Below, piece after piece: positions 22,471-34,494 of a stretch of DNA of 64,000 nucleotides (its first letter is position 1; every line of letters starts with the position of its first letter). This DNA is from Strigops habroptila (lineage: Eukaryota > Chordata > Aves > Psittaciformes > Psittacidae), in contig NC_044288.2 in NCBI RefSeq assembly GCF_004027225.2, positions 17,556,744 to 17,620,743 on the forward strand, in the 5' to 3' direction. The position numbers and the translations under genes are program-made. The notes below the pieces were generated by a model. The model was not told the origin of the DNA and did not search any database. It was given only the letters and a program-made list of their open reading frames with translations.

Positions 22471-25400
22471 TAAAAATAAAAGGAAGCCCAAGCGGAAAAG
22501 GGAGACTGTGGTGGTCTAAGGTATGGAAGGATGTCACAGCACCCCAGGGAGAAACCTCCACCAGATTTGCTTCTCAGCTCCCACCACATTATTTCTAATG
22601 GTTTTGCTTGGCTGCAGGAGCCTCACGATTCCTCCAGCATTTTAGCACCCAAGACATCACTTTGAAGTAGACACACAGCCATGTTTACTGCAGCTCTTGC
22701 TTTACCCAAGTAGTACCTAAAGTCCACGCTGGAACCATGCCGTTCTCCTCAACACCACACAAGCCCAGGAAGGCCAAGCTGAGCCCTTCCTGCCCATGGA
22801 GTAAGTGGGAATAGCCGGTAGGTGAGGATGTAGCTAGGCAAAGAGAAATTGGCAATTGCAAGCGCTCCAATATTCTGACTTAGGCACTAAACACTTACAC
22901 AATAGGCTTAAAATCATGACATTAAAAGCAAACCCCAAACCAGACGCAAATAAAATTAAAAGCTGATTTTTTATGACGCATTCCATAGGGTTCACATTTA
23001 ACATGTTTGTTTGCTACTGCAAAGAACATATATTTGCTCGAGCAGAATTTGATACTTTTCATGATCACACGGTGCCAGAAGCTGGGAGTTTATTCCACAT
23101 ATTGCTCACACGGGTGGATGGGCAGCCCTGGCCCATAGCACAGAGAAGGGACTTTAGCCTGGGAAATCAGTGCTGGCTTTGATGCCCTTTACCAAGTGCA
23201 TCTACATGGAGACACACAGACGCTGGGTATTATCTTCCAGGGACTTTGCAGAAGCATGAATAATTAGAGACAGTAGAGGACTTCAGTATTAACCACACAC
23301 ACTGTGTCTCTGCTAACTTGGAGAACTCTCTGTAATCCACACGAAGGGCTAGGCCCTACATCCAGTTAAGCCAATAAAGATTCCCAGCCCCTTGCTCAGA
23401 CTGTTGCTCTCTTTTATATGGAAAAGGATCAAATCTTCAAGACCCAGTTACAGCGCACCACTGCATCCAGAGCATCTCTCTCAACACATCACCCGGACAA
23501 ACTGTCACAAACTCTTCCATCATGTGATCCTGTGAGAAAACTAAAGCCTCAGCTCAGTGGGACCATCATTTGACCTGTTGCCAGAGCAGCTCAAACCCTT
23601 TGTACCATTCATATAAGCAAGCAGATAATAATGAAATTCAGTTTATTCAGTGTAACAGCCTCAGCTTGAACAAGTCCGTAATCATCTGCAGGGACAGACA
23701 CCTGCATTAAGCCAGTCCCCAAACAGCTTCCAATAGCAGCAGGATAATGCAAGGGCCCCTGGATGCATTTTATGCACCTGAAAACCCAACAGCGCAACGG
23801 GACAGATGCAGAGATAGCAGATGGAGTAATAACTGATTACATGACTTACAGCTGCAATTAGTCCACGAGTCAAAGATTTCAGCACAGCCCGCAACCAGAA
23901 CATCAGTTTTCAGGAATGGGCCATTCCTGCTTGAACAGCTGCTTGGGAAGTGTTTATTCAGTGAATATTCGATGTGAGAATGGATATTCACAGTACGCTG
24001 GGCCACTGGAAAGATAAAGATGATATTGCTCCAGGTACCACAGTAGCTAGTTGTGCAAGTAGCATAATATGAATTTAACAATGTGATTTGTTTCCAGGAA
24101 GCACTAGCATTTTAGGTTTTTTTCCTACCAAGCTTTGAGCAATGCAATACACAGCAGAGAAAGATGAGAAAAACTTCTCCACCTGTGAACATTTTAGGTC
24201 CCATTAACCTTCTTATTCATTTATAGATATGACAGACCCTGCAGCTATCAAATCTTGGAAAGATTACATTATCATCAACTGATCCCATTATTCCCTAACA
24301 AATGTACCTTAAGATGTACATGATTGAGAAATATTCAATGGTATCAACTGCTGCATTAGAAGAGAGAATCAAAAGTTGTAATAACATTTAAAGTACAAAT
24401 ACAAGCTCTTTCCTCCTCTTTTAGGTTGAAATTATTTCTTGACTAAAAGTACCATACCTAAAAGTACAAATAAGCCCGAGAGAGCTTATACTAGAAGACC
24501 TTCAGAGGTTCCTGCCAACTTCAACTGGCTTGTGACTTCGAGAAACATGGATAACCAGGGAAACTGAACAGCAGCAGAGAAAGCTTCCAGACCTATTGAA
24601 AGGGCTGAGTTTCGAAGCAAGGTTCTCTCTCACCAATGTCCCTCAGAGGAAAAACTGCATCAATCTTTCAGTAGTTAGAAAAAAATAATTGGGGGATACT
24701 TGGCATTTATACTGCAGAGCATCAGGACTGGCCCACACTGCGGCTGCCAACCTGCTCTGGCAGCTCCGAGTGTGTTTGGTTGGGGTACACAGTGCCTGCT
24801 GCCTATTTGGAGAGCACTTATCTCACCTTTAAGGGACAGAAACACAGCAAGCACTCAGACACCAATTACATGAAGGGCTTGGCGCACTTTGCAGCAATAC
24901 GCAATCACAAAGACACCAAATCTTGCTTAAGATTTCTCTTCTGGCAGAATCACACCATTACAAACACGGAGGTGAAGCCATGGTAAGCCGATTTCTGCCT
25001 CCCCTTCCAAAGCAGAGCCCCACGTATTTGCAGACAAGTATGCACATGCCCCCTGGATATTCTCAGCACCCAAAGATTCCAGCCTGACTTGCTCTGGACC
25101 ACTTGGCATGTGATAGCAGCCATGCACATTTGGCAGAGACATTTTTAGAAACTTCCAAGCTATGAATTCACCCTTCCATTTTGGTAAAGCCAGTTATGCA
25201 GAAAGCATTTCCAAAGCAGAACCTCAAATACAGACTCGATTTCCCTTCAATTCTTGGAGAGAGGAAAAAATAATATTACACATTAATTTTCCCCACAAAG
25301 AGTTACGCAGTAATATTTCTGTATTTGCTGACACTATAATCAATAACAAAATAATCATAAATCAAATCAGTCTTTTCAGCACAGTTACACCACACATTAA

Positions 25401-26238
25401 GACTATTTCCAATTCTTTCCACGAGATCCACGTTTTACTACAATCACTAAAACATGATTTTCCTTGAAAACATACATGTATATGCTTAGGAAGCAACCTT
25501 CACACTTCAGGGATGTACTAGGGACATGCCCACAACTCCAGCCATGGCAACACGGATATCCGGCATGTGCCTGCTCCTTGGCCTTTCCACCATAGCCATA
25601 TTGGAATGGAGACCAGGATCACAACTGCATCTGCAGCCTGCTAACCACATGCTGGCAACACAGCTAAATATCCAACAGCGTTGTTTGGCTCCTGACACAC
25701 CAGGCTCAACTTCCCATCATTTTCTCCCTTCCGTAGGTGTTCAGAAACAGCAAACTGATCTCAGTGGTTGGGCTCCATAGGCAGGACCTGACACAGACGC
25801 TCACAAACCAGCAAGCTCTAAACCTTTAAATGTGCTGAGGCATCAGAACTGCTCCATCCTCATTCCCAAGTGGCTCCAGCTGCACAGCAAAACACCCATA
25901 GTCCTTTAAATGGCCCCAGCCCCCTTTGCTGGAGGACAGTTCACCACCACCCAGCTGATGAGCAGAAGTTCATTAACCCACAGCTGCTTGATTGCTCCCA
26001 GCTGCTTGTCTCAGACCCTGAACTCCACAGCAAGATTTCAGTAGTTCATTTTTGAGCTCAGTAGTTCCTCGCTTCTGCTTTTAAAGGACTGATACTCTTT
26101 GAAGGAAAACAATTTCACTACAACTGTTTTGTTAGAGTGAATCCCACCATCATCCTGCAGTGACCACATCGATACCTCTTTGATTTCACTTGTGTATGAA
26201 CCCTCCTGCATAGCCATGAACATTTCTGCAAAGCTCTC

Positions 26239-26263
26239 TTTCTTCCTTCCTTCCTTCCTTCCT
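26239..26263 (+). repeat. (TTCC)n microsatellite
   Basis: Six near-perfect CTTC/TTCC units in intergenic DNA. Confidence 0.9.
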
Positions 26264-27860
26264 CTGAAGCTCCCTAGACACCTTCTGCAGCCCTGAAGCT
26301 CCTGGTCTCAGGAGAGCTCCAACCCTTAGCCCCAAGTCATGCCTGAGCCCAAAAGTGCAGAGGGAGCAGAGGCCATGCTCTTCTCACCATCCCCAATAGG
26401 TCTGCTGCACTTGTCTGGGGAAATTTGAAGAGTGAAACACCTCAGAAAACATTATCCCCCTTCAAATAAATTGGTTTGATGCCAGTTTTTACCCTTCACA
26501 ATGCAACTTCAGGCGTGCAACAAACGCAAGACCCTAAAACACACCATCCTGGGTAATTCAAACCCCATCTTCATATTCAGAGTCGGCCACAGAGACCAGT
26601 GGGCTACCCCAAAGGCAGAAGACGCAAATATAAGTACCCTTGTAGGCACAGAAGAACTGAACAGGCCTAACTTTCCCTGGATACAATATCAGACAACAAA
26701 AAACCAGGCACAAACACCTCCTCTTCCCATGGTACTGCTCCCACTCACTTATATCAAAAAATCAGATATAGCAACCTACCTTGAAGCCAGGAACGAGCTC
26801 TGTAGGTCAGGAGCAAGCCAGACACCATGCTGCAGGGATGCCATGTGAGCACACCAACCCAGCCACCCCCAGCTGCGGGCTATATGGGCTGATTGAGGCA
26901 TCCCACTGTGCTTTGGAGCAATCCAAGGCACCTACCACCAGCTCTGGCTCTGCTCCAGCACCCAACCATCAAGCTGGGGTATCTGTTGAGGTATCACTTG
27001 GGGTCCTTGGCCCCATGCATTAGGGATTCACCAAATCACTCCTCCCACCCCAAAGAGGAAATAACATTTATCTTGCTGTCTCTGTTGGTTATTTCTTTTC
27101 AGGTCTGTGGCCCATCAGGAGCCTGGATGCTTTCTGGCTGCCGATGGAAGGAAATGGGTCAAGTACCAAGTGCTGCAAATCAACCCAGGGAACATTTCTA
27201 CTCTTCCCCTCTCCCAAAATGTCCAGTTGTCCTTGATCTTTTTTCACTTATTTCCCCTGTCTCTAAGGACTGTAAATTGACAGTGAGTTTAGACAGAGCA
27301 GGTGTTTGCAAAAGGACTAGATTATTTTTTTAATGAAATCCGGATGCAACAGAAGGCAAATGCCATAAGGGAGGTCCTCAGAAGTTATTTTTTGCCCTCA
27401 GAGTGTTCCAGCAGGTCAAGGTCTGAAAGCTAAGATTTCAGTAACAAGAGGAGAACAGAGCAAAACCCAAGACATTCAGCAACAGACCTTCTATTTTCCC
27501 ACATTACAATCCCCCTCCAAAAAGATCATCCCTTTAGAACAAACTTTACTGGAACTCTCAGTGCTATGAGAAAGCTGCTGCTTTTTTAAGGTTGATCTGT
27601 TCCGACGGGAGCACGTTGCCGAGATAAACCCAGTGTCACTTCCTGCAGACAGTGGCGCTGCATCGCTGCTGAGCGTCCCAGTATCTCAGAGATTAGCAAC
27701 AACCTATTTTTACATTGCATCCACACAAGGGAGGAAATACTGAGGCAGCCAGTGCCTGCCCACCTGCAGGGACCGTGCTTCAGAAAGATGAGGCTGTTTT
27801 CGAGCTCACTGAAAAAACTAAAGCTGTGCTGCTGTATCTGGCCTAGGAGCAGTAAGTAGT

Positions 27861-27927
27861 TATAGAATTGTTACGGTTGGAAAAGACCTCAAGATCATCT
27901 AGTTCCAACCCCCCTACCATGGGGGAA
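27861..27927 (-). repeat. CR1 LINE 3'-end fragment
   Basis: TATAGAATTGTTACGGTTGG, then AAGATCATCTAGTTCCAACC and CCATGGG match the reverse complement of the CR1 3' end. Only about 65 bases remain. Confidence 0.8.
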
Positions 27928-29741
27928 AAAATTCCTAAAAAGGGAATTTTATGATGAATTTTATTGATGGCTCTGAAGTTGCGTAAAACAGCACTGCATT
28001 GCTGATATGGAAAATAGGACCTGCTATTCATTATATTCATATTCACAGCGATTTGTTAGAAATGTATTTATAATCTCAATGATCTTCACATCTTAAATAC
28101 TGTGTTTAAAGCCGTATTTCCCAAGACTGGGGGACAGGTGGGGAGACTTTTACCACCCTTTGTATGTTTGCACCTATCTGTGCAGAGGAGCACAGGGACA
28201 AGCAGGCTCCAGCAAGTGCAGGAGCCTGATGCTAGAGATGATTCGTGTGAAATGCAACAGCCGATATCCCTGAGCTGGATGAAACTTGCTCCATTGCAGC
28301 CCCAACTTGTAGACGACACAACGGCCTCCTTGGTTACCAGTCTGCTCATCAGAACACTTCTTCCAAAGCAAGGCTTTTATTGTTATTAAAAAGCACATGT
28401 GTGTTGACTTTGTGCAACTTATGTTTTTTGAGCCGAGTAATTTCTCCCTTATTAGAAAGATGTGTACGCTGTCGGTTTATTTCAATCTGTGTGTAATTCT
28501 GTATCCCAGGAAAGGCTGTAGGAAGGCTGCACTGAAATACGGTAAAAAATGACCAGAAAAAGCCACGTCCATTCTATCTGCATATGACAGGACTTCCAGG
28601 TCAAGAAAAGGCTCCCGACTCCCATGCAGCGGTGCCCTCTGCGGGATGCACCAACCCTAGTGCAGAGGTTTCCAAACTCCTTGTTAATGCCCCAGGATGA
28701 GGCTCAGGTATCGGCTCCCCAGGCAAAGCCTTCAATTCCAAACTCCATTATAAATTCCAGCTTTTCTTGTTGATGCACATAGCCACGCAATCACCACTTC
28801 AACAGCCCTGTGTTCCTGTTTGGATTACTACACCATACCACCACGTCAGTATTTAACCAAGGTTGTGGCAGCTGCCACCAAAAGGGTAGATTGTGACTAC
28901 TGACAAAATCTAGTAAATGAGTATTATTAGTGACAAACTAATCCGCCTCTTCTCTCTAAACATACTATTGAGCACTAAATACAAGGGTAACCTAGCCTCA
29001 AATTTTACAAACTCCTGTAATTGCGATTTGCTTGATATTGTATTTCTTAGGGTACCTGTAGCCCTGCCTTTTAAGAAAGTTTACTTCTAACTACTAAATT
29101 AAGGTAGTATTTAACCATTCTGTGAGAATTTCCTAAACACAACGTAAACTTTAGCAGTCAGCTCTGAAAAAGCAATGAAACAATTTCCAAAGAAGACAAC
29201 ATCAGTTTTAAGAACACTGCAGTGCAGGTTTTGGTACTTCAAGGCACTACATGGAGTATGGCAGTTTGGTATTTACGATACTAAATCAAATCAGCTCCCC
29301 TTAACTAAAGCATAAGAGAGAGGGAAGGTAAAAATTGTAAATGATTTTACTGAGAAAAGATCAACCGTGTTAGCAAGAAAAACTTTCCAGTGCACAACTT
29401 GGCAGTATTTTGCAAATATAGAATATTAAGTAGAATTTTATAAAGAAAAGGAGCAAAAAAGGCTTTTGATTTCAGCAGATGGGCAATGTAAATCTCAAAT
29501 ACATCGTGTGAATTAATAGTTACTAGTGAGGCTCCCATTTTTGCTTTGTTCAGAGCCCTCCCAAGGCCAGAGGAACAGAACCAGACGGTGTGTGTGCCAC
29601 GCTCCCAGAAAACACAATCCATAAGCAACCACTGCTGTTAAGTATTAAGGAGAATTTTTATACTAGGAATTATTCAGGCTCTTCCAATCCATTAGACTTT
29701 GGTTTTAAACAAAACTCAGTTTACATGGATACAATAAATAG

Positions 29742-29747
29742 TTTATT
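29742..29747 (-). terminator. BNIP1: Probable BNIP1 poly(A) signal AATAAA
   Basis: AATAAA on the minus strand lies about 430 bases past the BNIP1 stop codon, giving a 3' UTR of roughly 450 bases (29.73-30.18 kb). It is the first canonical signal seen in that direction. Confidence 0.5.
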
Positions 29748-30177
29748 AGTGGAATGTATGTGAGTTTCTCTCTTCCATCCATCCTCTTACTCTCAGTACC
29801 TTACACACAGATGCCAAAGCAGCTTCCAGTCCAAGCCAAGGACCAAAGTCAATTTCACGGCAAAACGAAGAGAGTTTGAGAATTTAGACTGGCACCTTTC
29901 AGTGCCTAGTTCCTCAAGTGTTCATCTGGTTCCTCAGACTAACAGGCAAATTGGTGTTTCTTCTTTCCACACCTTGATCTACCTGCTTCTTCCTGATTTG
30001 TGCTCATTTAAGCTCTTCTTAGGCAGGTCGCATGCTCCACGGGGACAGTATAAAGTCATGCCTGCTCTAATGCTCTTTCAGCTATTGCAATATCCCTTTT
30101 TGTTTTTCATTTAAAAGCCCTAGTGTTACGTTATCTCTTTGTGATCTTTTGTCATGATTCAGTTTAGCTTTGGAATT

Positions 30178-30374
30178 TTACAAAAATGGAAAGAGTCTTT
30201 TTTTCAAAATATAGAGCACCGTGGCCAGGAATAAGGCGAGGGCGAGGAAGATGAGCAGCTTGTCCGTCAGCTCCCTGCGATTGTACTTGGTTATTAGCTT
30301 CCGCCCCAGCTGAATTGTCCCAGACATGGACTTAAATTCTTCATTTGCTTCCAGGATGGTTCGTGAAGAATTGG
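30178..30374 (-). CDS. BNIP1: BNIP1 exon 6 with membrane anchor
   Basis: Completes Ala164 and codes to Leu228 then TAA. It encodes the rest of the SNARE-like helix (LGRKLITKYNRRELTDK) and the single C-terminal transmembrane segment. Acceptor AATTTCAG. The preceding intron of 2.1 kb (30375-32475) is the longest in the gene and holds a MIR-like remnant. Confidence 0.95.
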
Positions 30375-33300
30375 CTGAAATTGAGGAGAAAAAAAGAAAA
30401 TAACAGCTGGTTGCACTTCAAAAATACATGACGAAGGGTATAAGGATGCAGTATTTGGCAATACAGATAGTGCCTGTGAGCTCCTTGTGGGTCAGACTGA
30501 CTTATGGGTAAGACAAATGCTGACTGTGTTCTTGCAGAAGCTTTCACAACTCGGTAGTCCTGATGTGCTAAGGAAAAATGCAAAGCAAAACAAGAGTACT
30601 GAATGGCTTAAAGGCTCTACATCCTGATCCTGAATTTTTAAAGTTTTAGCTCACCACATAAAATCTAGTTCACGTTTTGTATGGGAAAAAAAATCAGTGC
30701 TACCTGAGAGCTCACTGGAAGCAGAGTGAAGTAAAAATGGTGCCAGAGCCACCAATGTAATAGAGTAATCACCATCACTGTCAGCATCCGTTCTAGCAGC
30801 AGTGGGACAGGTCAGTATTTGAGTGTATTAATTGCACAACTTGAAACTGCTCCCCCTTGCCAGAGCAGTAAATCAGTCTGATTCAGTCAGGCCTGAAGGC
30901 AGTGAAAAAGCAGCACCAGCAGTCAGAGATCCTTAATTATTCAGCTCAAACAATTTAAACAGTTTTTAATAATTATCTTTGACAAACCTTTGGGGTTTTT
31001 TTTTCCATAATAAAAACAGAAAATCAACTAGAGGAAAAGTGTGGTGATTGGTCTCAACTAAAGGGAGTATTTGAGAATATGCCAAAACAGCAAGATGGAA
31101 CATTGGCCCCTTTCAACTTCTTTCCCTGCGAGAAAACAAACAAATGCCCCAAACTCCTCAGCCTTCCTCCTTTCAAATTACTAAATGACAGCAAAAGCCC
31201 AGGAGTCCCCTTTTTCTTCTATTACAGAATGCACACCGTGTACAACAGTAAATGCTGGTACATCACTCTGTGCTGAACTGATTGGTTGAAGAAAGGTCCA
31301 ACTCCAAGCATACTGCCTGGTTCACGAAACCAAGCACAGCAGAACTATGTCTGTAAGATTTTGCAAGCCATTACAGCCCATCCTAAAGAAGCATTTTGAT
31401 TTAAGTGAAAATAGAAAACTTGCTTCTCATCATTAATGACAAAGCAGAGCTTCCCTGCCTCATAGCAACGCGTATTCACTGTGTGCTAGGAAAGGGCTCA
31501 GAAAAAAGGAAATTCTAACTACTGATTCAGAATCTGCAGCTGGGTTTTGTAAATGACCTTTGGCAGTTTTTCCCTTGATGAACTCCAAGTGCTGTTCAGT
31601 CAGAAACAGAATGAAAAAGTGACTGCCAAATTGTCCTTTTAATGGGAGAAGAAACATGCTACTTTTGCAGGAACAACCAGTGCCCAGCTGCCATCCTCAG
31701 ATGGGGGCAGAAAACAAGGAGGGCAAAAGTTGTGTTATTTATCCTCATCTTTAAACTGTTCCCTCTCCTGCCCAAAAGCACAGCTAGTAAGAGGCCCAGG
31801 CAACACAGATCCAACTTCCAAATGCTTCATGAATCACCAGTTCTGACAGGTCACTTGATTTATGGTCTTGGGAGTCTAAGCCAAAGAACTGGGTGAAATC
31901 TTGGTTTCACAGTCCCTGATGCACTGCTGACAGAGCAAATGACCTTGGGTTCAAGTCACTTGATCTCCTCGTCTCTTAGTCATCCCAGCTGGAGACTGGG
32001 TGAAAACAGTCTTCCAGCCACACTAAGTTTCCTCTGTGTATGGACTTGTACCTACGCTTTTATTCTCTCTGCTATTACCAAACGGATGCCAGGACAGAGC
32101 ACTGAGTAACAGCAAACACTCTCAGCACTGTGAGACCTCACAGTGCTTTTACAATCGCTTTATTGTGAGGCTAAAACAAAAGCTCCTCATCCTGCCCCCT
32201 TTTCCTGACCTCTTTTCCCTTTCATAATCACGAAACAGAAACTCCCACAAACAGCTCCATGCAATGTACGCTATCACGTTCCATTTATGTCCCAACTGTT
32301 AGAGGAGTTCTGCTGGATGGACCTTTAATTATCATCTTAGTACATTCTCCTACAGCAAAGCGTGTTTCCACTATACTCCACACCATGTCAGTTTGCCCCT
32401 ACTCATCCTAACGGGACTGGCGAAAGGTGCTTCGACCATCCAAGCCATACCCAAACACCCCAATAACACCCGTACCTAGGGTTTGCACGGTCTCCTCGCT
32501 CTGCTGCACTTGCTGTGACATCATCCTGCTAATGCCCATCAGACTCTCTGTGATGTTACTTGCACTCTCTGCCAGACTTTCCTTTGTAGTCTTCCTGAGA
32601 AACGGAAAAAGTAAAGCAAGAAGGGATAAAATTATGTCTTCGGATACTGAGGGAAAAATGCTGCTGCCGGGGAGCTTGGAACAGAGCTCGGCACCACACT
32701 CTGCCAGCGTACAAAAGACACAACTAATTTTTACTGAGTAAGAAATTCAGATTATCTTCACTAAATAATCAAAAGAAATCACAAAATATGAGAGCCATGA
32801 GCCAAAATAATGGCTACTGGCTCAGCATCTCATGGGAGCCCATGCTGTACCACTTATTCATCCATGACTGTGCACCTTCATCAGCTGGTACAGAAGCACT
32901 GATACAAACTACCACATTATTATTCTGGGTATCCCATTTGTTGCTTTCAATACAAAAATGATATATGCTTATGTCCAGTTTTGCATGTGAGAACAGCTTG
33001 TATAATGACCCATTACTTGTTTATAACCCTGATTGGAATTAACAAAAGACAGTCAGAATAACTCTGAAGGCTAACTTATGCCCTTTTCCACTTAGACATG
33101 ACTATGCCAAGAAAACTTGAAGTTAGCACAGCCCTTAATAGTTTAAATCTCCACCAAAAGTAAATGTACCCATAAATAAAAGCTATATGCCAGATACAAT
33201 TAAGTAACTTCAAACCATTATGTCGCTTCTATTTAAAGCCAGTCAATATAGCACACCCTGTTTAAATCTCAGATCGTACAGTGGGATGGTCCAATACCTT

Positions 33301-34490
33301 TGTCTTAAGGAGTCCCTTCCCTGCAGCAGCTGATCTTTCTCAGAGTTGTCGATGGCAATTTTGCAAGCCAGATTTGCCTTTCTCCAAGCTGCCTGATTGC
33401 TGAAATCACAAGAGCACAATGTTGTAACATGATGGTATCACTCTGCAAGCAAAACAATGTTCAGAAAGCAATTACCACTGTAACTGAGCACCCAGAAATG
33501 CGCATGGACTTTCTCTATATTACACCACAGAGTAACAATATCCCATCGTGTTATTTCTGCTCCAAAGCATATTGTTTATGGAGCAAAGGAAGAAGAAAAC
33601 TATGCCAGCTGGCAGGTGACAGACTGTCAAGCCATCTACTTGCATTCTCACCTGCTGAAAGGGACAGATCATGGTTAGGGAGTCAGGACAGTAGAGAGGA
33701 AAGGAAAAGGGAGTCCTACTCTTTCCATCCCTCATCCTTTCTTGGTCTTGGGCAAAACAGCATCATGTCAGCGACTGCATTTGCAAACAGGATCCGAAAG
33801 ACGCTGTAAGGAAGCCAGATTATCTCTGGTTTCAGGGGAGCTGTGCACAGCACCAGCTGCCCGACCCACCTGAGCATTTGTTTCTTATGGTTCTCCACTT
33901 CCCGCAGCAAGGCTTGTTTCTCCGACTCTTTATCTTGCTCCTTCGCCATCTGTTCGAGCTCCTTTAGCGCCAAGCAGAAACACCAAAGCCTGATCAACAA
34001 CTGCTGCCACCCGCAACCCGCACACCCCAACCCCGGCCAGGGAGCGAGTTAACAGCAGGTCGATACGATAAACTAGCACCCCGCAGCCGGTACCCGCCCG
34101 CCTCACGCCAGCCGCCCCGGGCAGGCCGCACGGTGAGGGCCGGCCACCGCAGCGGCCCCGGCCGGGAGCCTCACCTGGATGCGGCCGCGGAGGTGGCGGA
34201 ACTTCTCTTTCACGGCGGCATTGAGCTCCGTGAGGGCGCTGAGCGGCCCCGGGCAGTCCCGGATGTCCTAGAAGACAACGGCCCGGTCAGCGCAGCCTTG
34301 CGGCGGGCATCACCCGGCCCGGCCGGGACTTCCCGCGCAAGGCAGCGGCCGCACCGCAGCCCTGGCAGCGGAGACCGGCCGCGGGGGGGTACCTGCACGG
34401 CGGTACCTGCACGGCCGCCTTGATCTCCAGGTCGAACCTGACGATCTCCTGGTGGCAGACCCGCACCGGCACCAAGCCGGCCGCCGCCAT
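30178..34490 (-). CDS. BNIP1: BNIP1 / Sec20, ER SNARE with BH3-like segment (six exons)
   Basis: Joining 34490-34407, 34267-34175, 33961-33870, 33399-33298, 32594-32476 and 30374-30178 gives exactly 228 residues, the same length as human BNIP1. The N-terminal cytosolic part includes a helical segment (core AKEQDKESEKQ). A BH3-like stretch near 114-124 has Leu114 and Asp119, a SNARE-like helix covers about 130-200, and one C-terminal membrane anchor is at about 203-219 (LLIFLALALFLATVLYI), followed by KKRLFPFL in the lumen. The protein acts with syntaxin 18, USE1 and SEC22B in retrograde Golgi-to-ER fusion and affects ER and mitochondrial apoptosis. All introns are GT-AG and keep phase. Its start overlaps a TISU/YY1 motif. 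It is convergent with NKX2-5 and in tandem behind CREBRF. Confidence 0.96.
31911..32015 (+). repeat. MIR-like SINE core
   Basis: The series AAATGACCTTGGGTTCAAGT, CACTTGATCTCCTCGTCTC and GGAGACTGGG resembles the central MIR core (TGACCTTGGGCAAGTCACTTAACCTCTC). It lies in BNIP1 intron 5, antisense to the gene. Confidence 0.45.
32476..32594 (-). CDS. BNIP1: BNIP1 exon 5
   Basis: Residues 125-163 with split codons at both ends; acceptor TTTCTCAG, donor CCTAG|GTACGG. It encodes the start of the SNARE-like helix (ESLMGISRMMSQQVQQSEE). Confidence 0.94.
33298..33399 (-). CDS. BNIP1: BNIP1 exon 4 with BH3-like segment
   Basis: Completes Ser90 and runs to the first two bases of Arg124. It carries LLQGRDSLRQ, the BH3-like motif. 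From memory the mammalian form reads GGDLL where this one has GRDSL. Acceptor GATTTCAG, donor CAAAG|GTATTG. Confidence 0.93.
33870..33961 (-). CDS. BNIP1: BNIP1 exon 3
   Basis: Codes for residues 60-89 plus two bases of Ser90; acceptor GCTAAAG, donor CTCAG|GTGGGT. It contains the highly conserved AKEQDKESEK segment. The donor GTGGGT is slightly non-consensus. Confidence 0.93.
34175..34267 (-). CDS. BNIP1: BNIP1 exon 2
   Basis: Residues 29-59, starting DIRDCPGPLSAL after acceptor TCTAG and ending RGRIQ at donor CAG|GTGAGG. Ninety-three bases, phase 0 on both sides. The intron between exons 1 and 2 is only 139 bases. Confidence 0.93.
34388..34415 (-). repeat. BNIP1: 14-base tandem duplication of the BNIP1 exon 1 splice donor
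   Basis: On the plus strand GGTACCTGCACGGC occurs twice back to back (34388-34401 and 34402-34415). Read as BNIP1 mRNA this creates two CAG|GTACC donors 14 bases apart. Use of the distal donor would shift the reading frame. Confidence 0.9.
34407..34490 (-). CDS. BNIP1: BNIP1 exon 1 coding part
   Basis: Codes for residues 1-28, ending in phase 0 at GTGCAG|GTACCG. The donor lies in a 14-base tandem duplication, so a second CAG|GTACCC donor occurs 14 bases into the intron. Only the proximal donor keeps the frame with exon 2. Confidence 0.93.
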
Positions 34491-34494
34491 CTTG
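34483..34494 (-). promoter_or_regulatory. BNIP1: TISU / YY1 element over the BNIP1 start codon
   Basis: The start context CAAGATGGCGGC fits the TISU consensus SAASATGGCGGC exactly. TISU elements are known to act both as YY1-dependent core promoter elements and as initiators for mRNAs with very short 5' UTRs. This implies a transcription start a few to about 30 bases upstream of 34490. Confidence 0.6.

Larger units (their letters stand above)
8900..29740. other. Intergenic region between NKX2-5 and BNIP1, no gene found
   Basis: About 21 kb of moderately AT-rich DNA with frequent stops in all frames. No open frame has recognisable protein similarity or flanking splice sites. It contains MIR-like remnants (9425-9475, 12405-12480, 20150-20270), CR1-like fragments (17846-17920, 27861-27927), short simple repeats and a few motif clusters that could be distal enhancers (20356-20377, 22205-22470). 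The two flanking genes point at each other, so the region is the shared 3' flank of NKX2-5 and BNIP1. Confidence 0.75.
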
